From Agrocybe praecox (Eukaryota; Basidiomycota; Agaricomycetes; Agaricales; Agrocybaceae), in contig OZ024844.1 in NCBI GenBank assembly GCA_964017145.1, positions 1,178,001 to 1,242,000 of the forward strand: 64,000 nt of DNA, read 5' to 3'. Below the pieces are notes generated by a model. That model was not told where the DNA came from. It did not search any database and was given only the letters and a program-made list of their open reading frames with translations. Every line of letters starts with the position of its first letter. The first letter of the stretch is position 1. Positions 23,440 through 35,911 of this stretch are shown in pieces. Made by a program: the position numbers and the translations under genes.

Positions 23440-24957
23440 TCAATATGATGAGGGAATCCAGACAACTTCTAATCCATCTATTTCTCCCAGAAGATCGCGA
23501 ATATACGGGTTACCCGAGTTAGTACCGTCCAAGAGTGATGAATTTACACAGAGGACGGATGGTCCCCGACCCAAAGCCTTCTGTGTTCGAAGAAACTGCA
23601 AGAGAATATGGCTGGTTGAGTTTGCGCCTAAAAAGTCGCAAACAACTATCCGCGAGTACACAGAGAATTCGATTAGCAGATGTTGTAAGTTGGGGAAAGG
23701 AAAGTCGATATACAATTGGTCGAACGGCAAAAAGGCGCATTCATCATGGTCTTGCATATATTGGAGATAGAGGAAGCGAAAGAAAACCATACTGACACCG
23801 AGATGGGTGATATTCGATAGAGATGTAGATAACAATGGCAAGAAGATGTTAAAACAACAGCGTTTATAAGCCAAATCGGGTATCGCCAGCCTAAGGTGTG
23901 TCATGCACGAGAAATCGACAGCCATGAAGGCTGCAAAGAAAAAGGATATGTATTCATGAGGAGGGGAGCTCCGACCGTAGTTCTTCCAATAAAATTTTAT
24001 TCGAGAATAATCATCCAAAGTGAAAATGAATTTGTGGTTGTGTATGTGGATGGAAATTTTATGGCTATTTTCCATTGATTTGACGTGGTTTGCAACGAAT
24101 TTGGTTAGTGGATGACCCATTTGCGAAAGGCAACTTTTCAAGTCCTCCCCTCGAGTTTTGATGTCGACGTAGAGTCGACCTATGCAACCTGCTGCTGACA
24201 TTGTAATGCGGTCAAAGAAAGCTACAAACGCCTCTAGCGAAGATATTAGCATGCTCAAATGGGTGAGGTGGGGTAGCGAAACGTGGGGCAACCTGTCCAA
24301 TATATCCCTATCGATAGTCTGGATCGTTTTGGTCTTCCTCATGGTCAAGGTCTCTATATTGCGCATATACCTCAAACCGTCGAGAATTTCGTGGAATGTA
24401 CCGTGCGGACGCCATGATAGGGTACGCAGATCAGAGAACAAGGTGAAGTGACTGGGGAGAATAATGATATTGTTCACAAGAGTGTGAAGTTGCGGTGCAT
24501 GCAGTGCGAATAATGGTTCTTGGTTTTCAAATGATAGGCGTGTATGGTCGGTGTTTATGAACGAAAATGAACGCAAGAGAGGTGCAGGACGAGATAAAAC
24601 CTTCGATAAGGCTTCTTCATGGCATGGCAGATGTCTCTCTCTGCCGCTGATATCGAGTAACTCTATTCGATCCCAATAACTGTCGAGCACACGGGTCAAT
24701 TGGTTGATCGAATCACCGATGAGCGCTTCAATCCAGAGAGGAGAGGATCCACTGCGTCTGATAATCTCCTCTATGAATTCCTCCTTCCGTGACGGTGTAA
24801 GTCGTACCAGCCGACCCCACAATGTATGCGATCCAAGGATAATATTGCGCCACTCCTGGCAAACTTGTGATGATGCCAGGGTGGTTTTGAGTCGAGACGC
24901 GCCCTGGGATGCGTTAAGGATGAATATTGTCCATAAGATATCGCAATCGAGGTTCAT
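23440..24957 (-). CDS. F-box protein, copy 1 of a local family
   Basis: Single exon of about 505 residues. The ATG at 24957 gives MNLDCDILWTIFILNASQGA, then SQVCQEWRNIILGSHTLWGR, the F-box-like start common in Agaricomycetes. No recognisable leucine-rich repeats, but regularly spaced Leu/His motifs (LPHVSLPHLTHLSM) suggest a beta/alpha repeat scaffold. The start matches that of the paralogue at 39322-40836 (MNLDYDILWTIFMLNASQGE). Family knowledge: F-box proteins bind Skp1 and bring targets to SCF ubiquitin ligases; target unknown here. The 15 codons before this ATG are open but begin with TTG. Confidence 0.8.
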   Translation of the reverse strand: MNLDCDILWTIFILNASQGASRLKTTLASSQVCQEWRNIILGSHTLWGRLVRLTPSRKEEFIEEIIRRSGSSPLWIEALIGDSINQLTRVLDSYWDRIELLDISGRERHLPCHEEALSKVLSRPAPLLRSFSFINTDHTRLSFENQEPLFALHAPQLHTLVNNIIILPSHFTLFSDLRTLSWRPHGTFHEILDGLRYMRNIETLTMRKTKTIQTIDRDILDRLPHVSLPHLTHLSMLISSLEAFVAFFDRITMSAAGCIGRLYVDIKTRGEDLKSCLSQMGHPLTKFVANHVKSMENSHKISIHIHNHKFIFTLDDYSRIKFYWKNYGRSSPPHEYISFFFAAFMAVDFSCMTHLRLAIPDLAYKRCCFNIFLPLLSTSLSNITHLGVSMVFFRFLYLQYMQDHDECAFLPFDQLYIDFPFPNLQHLLIEFSVYSRIVVCDFLGANSTSHILLQFLRTQKALGRGPSVLCVNSSLLDGTNSGNPYIRDLLGEIDGLEVVWIPSSY

Positions 24958-25477
24958 CGTCGTTGTTCTGGCTCTCGCAAGTGGTGCGTGAGAAAGATCC
25001 AATGTTGCATCTTGCTTGAGTGCTACAAGCGCTGGCAGGCGGCTTTTACGGCTTCTGATTTCCCCGTAAATCGGACTTAATGGTTGCGTAGTATATGACT
25101 CTACTGTACAGGCGCCATTGGCATATTCTCGGTCTACTGTCGATTACTTCGAGGCCAAGAGGTAAGTGAATGTGTAGGTGATGGTGAAAAGGTAAGCGCT
25201 GAGCGCTGAGCGCTGAAGCCCGAGTGTGTGTCTGACTTTAAAAAAATCAAATATCTCCTACCTGATTGGTGAGCCGGAATTGATCCGCTTACACGTGACA
25301 ATGGTGTGCGTCAAGTCTCGGAAGCAAAAGTAATTTATAGCAGCGCAGTGTCGACCTCTCGCTCACATACTAGTGTTTCACCACTACTGCCAGCTCTCTC
25401 ATCTTTCTCTTATCAATGATATAACTAGGAAAGATAATAATTCTGAAGACTTGGTTTCTCCATAATATTTAATCATA

Positions 25478-27743
25478 ATGTTCCATACAAAAGGAGCAGC
25501 AGGCCGGTCGCTACGACTCACAGCGCGTACTGCTCTCAATAACTTCAAGTCCTCCAATCCGAATCCCTCTTCCACCGGCGTGAACCACGCTCGGAGCAGA
25601 CTTTTTAACTCCTCCACCATATCCTCCACCTCGAAATCTTGGAAAACGCGAAATGGCACAGCGATAGCACTCGTTTCCTCCCTCGTCGCCGGATCCGCGT
25701 TATGGTATACGGCGCCAAACATTCGCGGGGACGCGTCAGAACCCATCACCGCGCGAAGTATCTCAAATCCCATGAAGGAAAAGCCGAAGACGACCATAAC
25801 TTCAAGTGAGAACATTGAAAAGCTTGACGATCCGGATACGTTGTATTCCCTCGTATGGGGATCGAATGCGTGAGTAGTACTTCAAGCTTCATTGATTAAC
25901 ACTCATAATTTGCACTTTTTATTAGCAACAAGACACTGTCTCCTTATGCTCTAGGCGATGAAGCTATCCGCTCGCCAGTAATTGTTCATTGGCTTGACGG
26001 TGTTGCGCTACGCGATCTACAACTTCACGAGAAACATGCTGCCTGCATCGATGGACGGGGAGATATCTACCAATGGGGTGATGGATTTTTTGGGCACGCG
26101 CTCGCTGGTAGTTCTTTACCGAAACTTACTTTGAGGGGCAAGGTATGTCGCTAAAAACCTGTTTATGAAGTTGTCACGATGTTGATATTCATCCGCCGGT
26201 TAGAATATCGTGAAATTACAACTTACAGAGGACAGACTATTCGCCTTGTCCGCTTCTGGAAAGATTTATGTACTTGCTGCTAATATGATGGCACAAGAAC
26301 ACTCAGCTGGAAGGCCAACGCCTTCGAGTGATTCTTGGTGGGGAACTGGCTGGCTGTGGGGTGAAGACGAGACTATCGATTTTGCAGAGCTCACTGCTGC
26401 TGAAAACTTTGGGTGGCGTGAATCGTATGTCCTCCTCACTCGCCTTGCATGAGACAATGTTCAGTTATAATATTCCAGGTTTACCGCCATCTCTACTGGA
26501 AATCACCACCTCTTGGCGTTGACCTCCAAAGGTCGTGTTTTTGCACACCCGATTGATAAAAAGGCCAATAATTACGGACAACTCGGGTTCAGCAAGTTTG
26601 CTCTTCCTGATCCTATGTCAGCTGTGACAAAGAGGGATTCACAACTGCACGTTGAGCTTAAACCCAAGTCGCTTGCGGACCCGTATATGAAAACGTCAAG
26701 TGCTGCTCGCATCAGTGTTACTTCCAGTGCGCAGGATCATCTCAAGGACAAGGATAATTTGGCCGGATTGGACGATAAGACAATTAGGTTTTGTCCGTTT
26801 TTGTTTGAGGTGCCGATTTTGAAGGGCATTGAAGTCGCGGAAGTTACAGCTGGTGGGAGAACGAGTTTCGTGAGGACTAAAGCAGGCAGGGTTTTGGGAT
26901 GGGGTGCTAATGAATTTGGGTAAACAATTTCGCTGTTTACTTTACGTGTACGCGGACTGAATGGTTTCAATTAATTCCAGACAACTCGGATTAGGCGCCA
27001 ATATTGCTCTGGATACTATTATTATCCCAACTGAGGTCGTACTTTGGCGATTTGCTCCGATTAATACACGTAGCAAGTGCTTGAATATTACTGCTCGTAA
27101 GTTTTTCTTTCGGGATCAATTTTAATTTAATTACTGAGCATCCAATAGGTGGAGACTTGACTGCTTTTACTGTAGCAAGAGAATCCGAGACAGGAGGATC
27201 CCCCACGACCGACGTTCTTATGTCTGGCAATGGCCAATATGGAGGACTCGGAAATAATCTCTATACTACAGCCCAATCAGTCCCCTTGCGCGTGAAGGGG
27301 GTTAGTGGACTCGTTCAATGTAAGTGATTTCCATCAGTACATATCAGAGAACCTGAGGCATTTTTTTGTGTAATAAAGATAGCGACAAACTTGGTCGCCT
27401 CGAGCCCATCACGCCAGAAGAGATTGTTATCTCTCCTACCGGACATGTCCTTTTAGCTTTGAATAGCTCAGCTGGATCAAGTGGGGTTGGCGGACGAGAT
27501 CTCATGGTGTGGGGACGAAACCATGATTCGGAGTTGGGCAACGGCAAGAAAGGAAGCTTGGCCGTCCCGACTGTGTTGCAGACGTTGTCGAATGATGATA
27601 GCGAGAGATTGATGCTGAAGAGCCGGACTGCAAAGGAGGTGAAAGACGTGCACGCTAGAGTATGGAAGAAGAAAGTGAAGGTCGAGCAGCATGTAGCAGT
27701 TGGATGGAAAAATTCGGTGGTGTATTGGAAGATTATAGATTAA
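25478..27743 (+). CDS. FMP25: FMP25-like mitochondrial RCC1-repeat protein
   Basis: Seven exons: 25478-25869, 25926-26142, 26204-26424, 26479-26919, 26981-27096, 27149-27319, 27379-27743. The N-terminus is Arg/Ser/Thr-rich without acidic residues (a mitochondrial presequence), followed by a membrane span (GTAIALVSSLVAGSALWYTA). RCC1-type blades follow: YSLVWGSNANKTLSPYALGD, IDGRGDIYQWGDGFFGHALA, FTAISTGNHHLLALTSKGRV, RVLGWGANEFGQLGLGANIA, VLMSGNGQYGGLGNNLY and DLMVWGRNHDSELGNGKKG. Family knowledge: Fmp25 is an inner-membrane protein needed for respiratory complex III assembly in yeast. Order, presequence and blade count fit this family well. Confidence 0.88.
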
Positions 27744-28113
27744 TTGTATCTAGTAGTCATAGCGGAGTTGAGTAAAGTAATTTCCCAGAAAAGTAATCAA
27801 GCCCTTCTCATTATTACATCCATGAGTCCTTTCCTCTTGACCACCACCATCTCCCTCTTTTCTCAAATCAAGTGAAGGCTCTGCCAGGTTTTCCCAGTGG
27901 TAACCAGGGCGCACTAAATTGGGTCGGTGCGTATCATATATCTGTCCATCTTGAAGGTAGGCAACCAATGGAATTCCCCCTTCTTACTTTTTCTTTCTTC
28001 AGCGCTATTGCAATCAGCCTGTCTATCCACCTGTCTCATTTCTATCAATTCTTTGGTTTCTCTTGTCGTCGCGCGGTAACCGGGTGTCTGACTTGGTATA
28101 ACACTAGAACACC

Positions 28114-29437
28114 ATGATGTCTGGTGCGACTCCTTCCACTACGACTACTGCGCAGGCAGCTCTTCCAATATCCCCCGCTCTATCAGCTATTACATCTACC
28201 TCATCTTATGATATGATGTCGGCTTCTACCATATCAGCGATCTCTCACGCAAATCCATTTGCGGAATCAGACCCTGATGAGTACTCCGGCTCGGAGGAAG
28301 AAATCGTTTGGAGTGTCTCAGAGGGCGATTCAGAGTCCCAGGTCGAGTCGTCTCCAGAAGAAGACTCGGGTGCTGCGTCGGACGATGATTATGTCGTTCT
28401 AAGCAGGCCCCGCTCGCCCGTTAATAGGAATCCGCGAACTACTTCGGTGCCACCCGTTACTGTTAGTGCTGCCCTCTCAACGCCGATTAGAGACAATGGC
28501 TTCGGCCTTCGCACGCCTGTGACTGCCTCCAATGCTATCTTGCCTCTGGAAGCGCATATGGGTAGATTGAGTTTAGATATGTCCTCATCCTCTTCGCCTC
28601 CCACCCCGAGTGGCAAAGCGAACACGAGGAAGAACATGAGGAGACAGAAGCAGCTTGACAAGGAACAAGCAGAGCTATCACCCCCAACTACGTCCACTGG
28701 CGCGAAGCAGAAGAAGAAGAAGACACGGGCTGCAGCGAAGAAGAAGACCGTAGCGCGGAAGCAAGATGCAGGGACGGCGACCGTGTACCCCCCAGTTTCG
28801 TCCAGCGCGAAGCCTTCTCATTATACAGGAGGCGAGGCCTGGTTCGAGGAGATGTCCATCGTGAAATTCACCGGTCTGGGACTACGCCCCATCGTTGACG
28901 ATTATTCCGACCACCTGTCCGTTGTGTCCTATGACTATGAGACCTCATCCGTCGGTGGGGACTCCGCTGTGCCAACGTTATACGAAGAAGCTTCAACTTT
29001 CATATCTTCGTGCGTATAAAGTATTCATTTAAGAACGCGCATATATTCATATCTTTTCCGTTTCGCGTAGCTTCCTCTCGAACCCTGAAGCCAGGAACGA
29101 TACCGTATGCCGACTTACGCTACTTCAATCGCTTATCATTGAGCTCGGTCTCACGCCTTTGTCTCCTCAATCCACTCAATCCTCATCTTTGTCTCTCCCC
29201 ACTTCTCTTAAATCTGCTAAGGCCTTCCTCAAGTCCCGCGCGTTCCTGAACATCCGGGAATACATCGCCGTGCGGGAACAAGGCCCCGAGGCCGTGAAAA
29301 AGGTCTTGCATCCTAGTAGAGGCGCCTTGATCAAGGATTTGAGGAGCAAGCGGAACAAGAAGAGCAGTCGGATTCCACTAAACTGGGTGAAGCAACATGG
29401 ACTACAGGTGTTGTTGGTCGGGTGGAACCACCATTGA
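28114..29437 (+). CDS. Protein of unknown function, disordered N-half and helical C-terminus
   Basis: Two exons (28114-29009, 29071-29437), about 420 residues. The ATG at 28114 has a good context (ACCATG). The N-half is Ser/Thr/Pro-rich and acidic (YSGSEEEIVWSVSEGDSESQ). A basic Lys/Arg cluster (AKQKKKKTRAAAKKKTVARK), a likely nuclear signal, precedes AWFEEMSIVKFTGLGLRPIV. The C-terminus is compact: FLSNPEARNDTVCRLTLLQS, LIIELGL, AFLKSRAFLNIREYIAVREQ and KKVLHPSRGALIKDLRSKRN. I do not recognise the family. Conserved-looking ends and clean splicing argue that it is a real gene, probably nuclear. Confidence 0.7.
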
Positions 29438-30734
29438 TATTTCGATAAGGACATCATCAGTCCAAGCCACTGAAAAAAACGGGTCGACGTCCTGCTCTTT
29501 TTCTGGACTTGCATATTTTGAGAATGGCGACATGATTAGACCTAACGATGCTGCTTTGTGGACGACACTCGTTCATTCATTGGCGTCAATTTCGACGACT
29601 ATCGGCACGCAATTAATTCCCGCACGAAACGATCCTTCTTGATGCAAACGAAGACATGTCTACTATTTTTTTTCCTGTACCAAATCTTTTTGCAGTTCTT
29701 ATGGTTTCCTGTCTGTCCCGACCTTTTCTCGCCTCTTTCAAACCACCAATCAGCCATGTGCTTTACGCAGTCCTTTCCTTTCGCGAGACTGTAACGTTTT
29801 TCTTCTTTCCCACTATCACTCTCTACGGTTTTCACCTCCCCCTTTCGTTTCTATCGTTTTGCCTCTGCATCACTTATTTATTACGCCATCGATGCTTCAT
29901 TGCTTGTCGCCTTTATCCTCAACCTTCTCTATCCTAGTTTCTTCGATCTCCCACCCACTCCCGATCGATGACTACAACATGGCTTACTTGGCTTCTGACA
30001 AGTACTGACCGATACACTCCCTCGTTTGTACTATTGTTTCTTGAAGTCACTCTTTTGTTTTCTTGCCTTCGTCTTTTTCGTTGCCGCACAACGCCCTAAA
30101 ACTCAAATTGTACTATCTTGTCTTGATACTTAGAACTTTTTCTTTTCTCGTCTTGTTGTTTTTGCTTGGTTGTAATTGTAGTCTTGCCGTTTTTGTGTAC
30201 TAGTTAATTGCCATAGTCGTAGTCATAGATAGTCCTTAGTCGTAATCGATTAATCGTGTATGTAGTTGCTGTCCGCGTTGCCGTTGTTGTCTTTTTTGTG
30301 TGTTGTTGTCTGTAGTCTGTAGTATATGTAGTGATGTGTAGTGAATGCAATGCTGTTTTACCCGAATCGTCGTCGTCTTGAATCGTTAGATGAGAAGATT
30401 CTTTCTGATTTTTGGCCTTTGAACGTGTGTATGTTGTATGTATATTGAGCAACATTTAAATGTCTAATGGCATGCAAGATAGTCATACGGAACTTGAAGA
30501 GCCAGCTCTCGAAGGTGTGTGTGCGTATGCTATACATACGCCGATGTCTAGTGGTCTACCTTTATTCTAAAGAGACACGAATGAATATGAATGGGTGGGT
30601 GGGTGGGTGGATATCCATGCAATGAAGTATCGAGAAAAAAAGGGAGGGAGGGGGAAGAGATAGAGAGGAATTTTTATTTAATGGTTTATGCTCGAAGACT
30701 CGTCCGTCCGTCCGTCCGTCCGCTCGTCCGCTCA
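29438..30734. other. Intergenic, pyrimidine-rich
   Basis: Holds the 3' UTR of the preceding gene and of DPBB-A (tail-to-tail). It is strongly CT/T-rich with no coding frame of note. Near 30590-30730 lie short tandem repeats. Confidence 0.5.
30592..30730. repeat. Two tetranucleotide microsatellites downstream of DPBB-A
   Basis: A GGGT run of about five units at 30592-30610 and a GTCC run at about 30701-30722, either side of an A/G-rich stretch. Confidence 0.7.
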
Positions 30735-31986
30735 TTACGACGAGGTCGACGAGGTCGTATCGCCATTCTCCTCCAGGGCAGTTGTGATGAGTTGCCCGAG
30801 ACGAACAAGGAGTGAGTTGATGAGCTCGATGTTGGTTTCGGTCGTGTTGCTTGATGCTGCACCTGTCGCTGAGCTGGCACTTGCGGAGGCAGATGCAGAT
30901 GCAGAAGGCAAGACGGCGGAGGAGAAGCTGCTTGCGAGGCTGGCGGAGGCGGATAGGGCGGCTGCGAGCGACTGTGGTTCGTCTGATGAGGACGAGGACG
31001 AAGGAGCTGCCTTGGAGGTGCTTCTGCTGGAAGTGGTGGTGGTCACGACGGCCTTCTTCGTCGACGAAGTCGTAGTGGTAGGTCCGACCGATTTTTTCGT
31101 GGACGAGGTGGTAGGCTCGACCCATACCTGCTGCTGGATTGTGCTTGTCGTAGGCGCAGCAGCCTTCTTGGTGGAGGTGGTAGTAGGCGCAGCGGCCTTC
31201 TTGGTAGAGGTGGTGGTAGGCACGACGACTGCGGCCTTGGTCGTCGTCGTAGGTGCCGAAGTCGAACCGGAACCAGAGTCGGAACCGTCTACGAAGGACC
31301 ATTCGCCATAGATAATCCCAACACTCTCATCAGCGAAGTGGTCGAACAGACCGCGGGAAAAGTCGAGGCCTCCGTAGGGGCATCCTGGGCACTGAGCAAA
31401 GGAGAAACGAAGAAGTTAAGCTATGGGAAAAAAGGGGAAGGGGAGGAGCACATACCATATCCGTGATTGTAGCGACTGCAGTCTTGCCGCCATAGGAGAG
31501 GTTGATCTGCTTGAAGCAGTAGGGACCAGGATAGCCAGATCCGAATTGCTGAAAAGAAACGCAGTCAATGATGCGTTCAAAAGCGAGCTATCGGAAGTGA
31601 CGTACCTCTTCGTTAAGAGCGACGATATAATCACTAGCAACATTGGTCTCTCCACAGGCCCCTCTAAATCACCAAACAAAAAAGGGACATCAGCATGACG
31701 AAGATCACCTTCTCAAACAAAATGCCCCCCCACCCCCCAAGCCTGATACGAAATAGAAAAAATAAACTCACAAGCCAACATCATAGAACGACCACCTAGA
31801 ATCACTAAACGTTCGCTTAGCCAGCCTCCGATGCTGCGCAACGTCGCCGCTTGCCCTCCTCGCGAGCCCGTGTCCGTGTCCGTGTCCGTGTCCCGGGTCG
31901 AGCACGGCAGCACTAGCACCAAGACCGAGACCAGCCGCGGTAGACAGAGCCAGGAGAACGAGGGTATTGAACTGTGTCGAGAACAT
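30735..31986 (-). CDS. DPBB-A: secreted expansin-like double-psi beta-barrel protein
   Basis: Exons 31772-31986, 31606-31663, 31456-31548, 30735-31391. A signal peptide (MFSTQFNTLVLLALSTAAGL) precedes a His-Gly repeat and a likely Kex2 site (RRLAKR). The DPBB domain reads RWSFYDVGLGACGETN, SDYIVALN, GPYCFKQINLSYGGKTAVAT, ITDMCPGCPYGGLDFSRGLF and VGIIYGEWSF. The rest is a low-complexity Thr/Ser linker with three TTTSTKKAA-type units and an Ala-Ser repeat, then a tail NIELINSLLVRLGQLITTA. Family knowledge: such RlpA/expansin-like proteins bind or loosen wall polysaccharide, and the long Ser/Thr linker is likely O-mannosylated. Compared with DPBB-B it lacks the intron after SDY. Confidence 0.87.
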
Positions 31987-33632
31987 AGTGCGTATGATTT
32001 ATGAGAAGTGAAAGGAAGGGAATGAGCGTGTGTACGTGGTTTGTGTGTAGTATGTCTGTCTGTCTATGCTTAGAGTCGAGTCGAGTCGAGTCAAGGAGCT
32101 TGGCCGTCCTTTCTTCTTTGTCTAAGTGTTCCTTTCTGTTGCCGTCGTCTTCACGCAGTGAATCGACAATCGGTCGGAAAAGATTGCGAGTGAGCGAGTG
32201 AGGCGGATCGATATCCAAGAGAAAGCAAGCAAGCGGCAAGCGTGTCAAAAGCAAGCGAACCGAGCAAAAAAGAGCGAGCGGAGAGATCCCAAAGATTCAA
32301 GCAATCAGCCTCTTATATATGCGTTAGAGAGAGGGAGATATAAATAACAAACAAAACGACACCAAAAAAAAAAAAGTGCAAACACAAGACGTAACTGCGG
32401 ATTATGATATATGATGAATCGATGGACCCTTTGGAAATAGGTTGTAGCGCGCGGCGAGATGTAGTAACCGGACCCTCAGGGACCCTCCCATGTGCACGCA
32501 TCCACTCGCGCGCTAATTCGGATTCCCATATTCATCCATGCCGTCACCGTGCGCCTTTTTCGATCAGCGGGATTCTCACCCTGGAAGAAGACACAAAAAC
32601 ATAAATAACTTTTCGATACACACCATAGTAACCATACTCGCCCCCTCGAAAATTTCTCGAAAATTTCTTCTCCGCTTGCACATGCCTAGTCAACCCGCCA
32701 CAGAATGTCGAAGAGTATATGTATATGCGTGCCTGAACTTGGTCTTGGTCTTGGAAGCTGCTAGAGCCCGAAATTCGAAAATAAACCCCTTAATAATTCC
32801 TAATAAGCCCTCGAAATGAATTGTCATCGTCAGTGCGTTTAACACAAGTATATAATCATATACACAACTGGGTAGTTAGTCAGTCAGTCCGCAGTCAGTC
32901 CGCATAAGATGTGTTCCTTACGGGAGATATAATACTTATAAAAAGGGAAAAAAAGGTGTATAAGCATTCCGGGTATCGTAATGAGAAAGAAAAAAATCAT
33001 AAAAATGATAGGGGAAGAAAATGAAAAATGAAGAACGAAGAGGATGAATTGGACAGAACATTCGTGAGGTGAGGTCGGATCAACGACAACAGCCTGTAAC
33101 ACCCATCGTCACCAGCCCCTCCTCCCTCCTGGTAAGTTACGTATGTAGGTCAAACACAACACACAAAGACCAGCCAAAGAAAGAAAAGGAAAAGGAAGAA
33201 GGAAAAGGAAGTGGTCGTAATCAATCGACGTCGCAATAGTGGTAGCAATAGTGAAGATTTAGAAAAATGTAGTGGTAGTACTATGTTGTATCATATCAAT
33301 CAGTAAAATGAGACGAGTCAGTCGAGTATTAGATCCCGCACTGTTCCCAGCCAATACATCCGCCGGTATATCCAATCCAATCTAAGGACGCCATCCAACT
33401 AACCCTCAGGCCTCATCGCTAATTGACATGAACCTAGATCCGTACATTTCCTCCTTTCCTTCACTCCCTCCATTCATCCCATTCCATTCCACAGAACCCC
33501 CCCAAAAAAGTAAAAACGTAACGTAAGTAGAAACAAAAGAGAAAAAACAGACAAGAGAAAAAACCAGGGAGATGGACCAGACAGATTCGTTATATACGAA
33601 TCAGGGATAAGATATAAAATGATAGTAACACT
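31987..33632. other. Intergenic, promoter of DPBB-A and 3' flank of DPBB-B
   Basis: 1.6 kb without a gene. A GAGTC tandem (four to five units) lies near 32078-32095 in the 5' flank of DPBB-A. The rest is AG/CT-rich with no open frame of interest. Confidence 0.55.
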
Positions 33633-34755
33633 CTAGAGTGCGTTGGCAGCAGCAGCGACGCCTCCAACCTGGATGAACGTATTAAAGAGATCGATCAAGT
33701 TCTGCGTGGAGCCCGTTGGGCGGTCAACGGTTCCAGTGGGGACAGCCAGTCCGCTCGCAGCACCACTTTGATAGTTGACCGACGAGCTGTGTGCGACAGA
33801 TGAGGAAGTCGACGAGGCGCGGGAGCTGGTGCTCGATGGGCGGACAGAGGACGACGAGCTGGAAGTGGTGGTAGGCACAGGCTTGATAGAGGTCGTGCTG
33901 ATCTTGGTAGTGCTGGGCTCGACGGGCTTCTTGCTGGTAGTAACAGGCGCGATCCAGATAGGCGTCCAAGTGCTGGTGGGTGGGACCCAGACAGGAGTGG
34001 ACTTCTTGGTGGTGGTGGTTTTGGGGGCAGCGGGTTGAGCAGGGGCTGCGTCGGTGAATTCCCAGGTACCGTAGATGATGCCAGCGGACTGGGGGGCGAA
34101 GAAGGAAAAGAGACCTTCGGTGAGATCAAGGCCTCCGTAAGGGCATCCTGGGCACTGTATACCCGTTGTTAGCCTTTTCCCCCATCAGAATGAATTAAAT
34201 ATATGAAATCACGAACAGTATCACTGATCGTCGCGGTTGTAGTCTTTCCATTGTATGTCATAGTGATGGACTTGTAGCATAGTCCAGAATTCATTTGCTA
34301 CACGACAGTATTAGCACCCTTAAGAAAGAAAGAAAAAACAAGTGAGCTCACGTCTACGTTCATGGCGACAGTCTGAACGAAAAAAACACAATTAGACTTT
34401 TACCCATCACCAACTGGAGACAACAACATACGAAATCAGAGTTAGTGTGGAACGTTCCACAGGATCCCCTATAAGAATAAACAACAATGATCAGCGAACT
34501 GAAATAACCAGGGAGTATATAAAGCAACGAAACAGCAGCTAAAACTCACGCATTTCCAGTCTCGACATTATAAAACGACCACCTGGCATTCGACACCCGT
34601 CTGTGCAAGTCCACATGGCCGTCTGCGCGCCTGGCAATCTCATGGTGTCTGTTCAACAAAGGGCTCGAATGGGACCCAGCAGCAGCTGCGAGAGGGAAAA
34701 GAAGCGAAGCCGTCAAGAGGGCTTGTGTGGAAAAGCTGAGGAATTTCGCAAACAT
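33633..34755 (-). CDS. DPBB-B: secreted expansin-like double-psi beta-barrel protein
   Basis: Five exons: 34550-34755, 34432-34468, 34352-34372, 34217-34297, 33633-34154. A signal peptide (LLTASLLFPLAAAAG) is followed by RARRADGHVDLHRRV-like basic processing sites and the DPBB domain: ARWSFYNVETGNAGSCGTFH, TVAMNVD (its own 21-nt exon), SGLCYKSITMTYNGKTTTAT, ISDTCPGCPYGGLDLTEGLF and AGIIYGTWEFTD. A linker with Trp-Pro motifs (WVPPTSTWTPIWIAPVTT) and Ser runs ends in NLIDLFNTFIQVGGVAAAA. It retains all four introns seen among the three paralogues. A role in wall remodelling is inferred from the fold. Confidence 0.87.
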
Positions 34756-35911
34756 GGTTTTGCCGGAGTATGATATGTTATATGTGCGGGGAAATGGATG
34801 GTGTTTTTCGTGAAAATGTAAAAGAGTGTGGGTTAGAGATTGAGCTCCCTAGTTGTACGGGGTGGGAGGGAGGTGGTTGTAGTGGTTGTAGTGGGAGGAG
34901 GGTTCGAAGAAGAAGAATGAATGTTTGATGGCCTGTCCGCTCCTCTTGGCGACAATATGGCATTTGCCGGGACTTAGCACCATACATGATACCATCCCTC
35001 TTTTTATATCTGTATCATATGTTTGTTTAAAACCCTCTTATTATACAGTCAGCCCCCAACTTCCCTGGTCTTTTCTGAAATTTTCTTTCAGCTTGGCAAA
35101 CATATTATCATCATTTCTGGTCGTCACTATGTCCACAGAAAATGATATCTGTCAGTGCCCGCCAGCCAGCCATCCAACAAACTCCGCTCATTCTTCAGAA
35201 TTCTGACATACAGTGACTCGAAAGAACTCTGCTATGGAAGCTCTAGCGTCCCTCGCGCTCAAGGGTCTCACTTCTACGCTCTCTCTATTACTACACGGGG
35301 GACTTTGACCGTCGCCTCTACAATCCAAGCTTGCCGGACGGCGACTAACTAGCTAGCTGAGTAGCGTATCATAATCCATCCATATCTCAAGTTTCACCCG
35401 ACGGCTAGCACCCGCCTCGACCCCCAAATCGTCCACACCCCTCTGGTGTGTACGTATTCATTAAGTTATCAACTCGCGACCCCGTTCTCACTCCAAGCTC
35501 CACCTGTAAGCACCGCAATACACACCGTACATACATACTTGCAAATACTCACAAGATAGTAACATCCTATCATATCTCAACACCGACCCTGATTTTCACA
35601 CAAAGGATGCATGTGGATGCTGCTTTACGTTAGCACGAACATGAGTGAGAAATTACAGTCGCCTCCTGTGGATTTTACCAAAGCAAAAAATCCAGAGCTT
35701 GAAACGGATAGGTTTTTGTTCGTTCTTGAGCTTCAGGTTTCGCATACTTACAGCATCGTCGCCAATTCAAACGCACACCACTTTTTGTATTATTATCAAA
35801 AAATGATAATAGGAGAAGGAACTAAGATTCACTAGGAGACAAGAGAATGATTTAGCAGGACAAATTCAAAAAAGTATTGCATACAACATGCACTGAACAG
35901 TGAACCCGCGG
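34756..35911. other. Intergenic, no gene seen
   Basis: Between the DPBB-B start and the end of FunK1-1. Short frames only, and no repeat recognised. Confidence 0.55.

Noticed and set aside
25196..25217. GCGCTGA repeated three times upstream of FMP25
   Set aside because: Only three units of 7 bp; probably a chance micro-repeat.
30688..31311. 207-codon plus-strand frame across DPBB-A
   Set aside because: Antisense shadow of the Ser/Thr repeat linker; no start context or family, and the minus-strand frame has signal peptide and domain.
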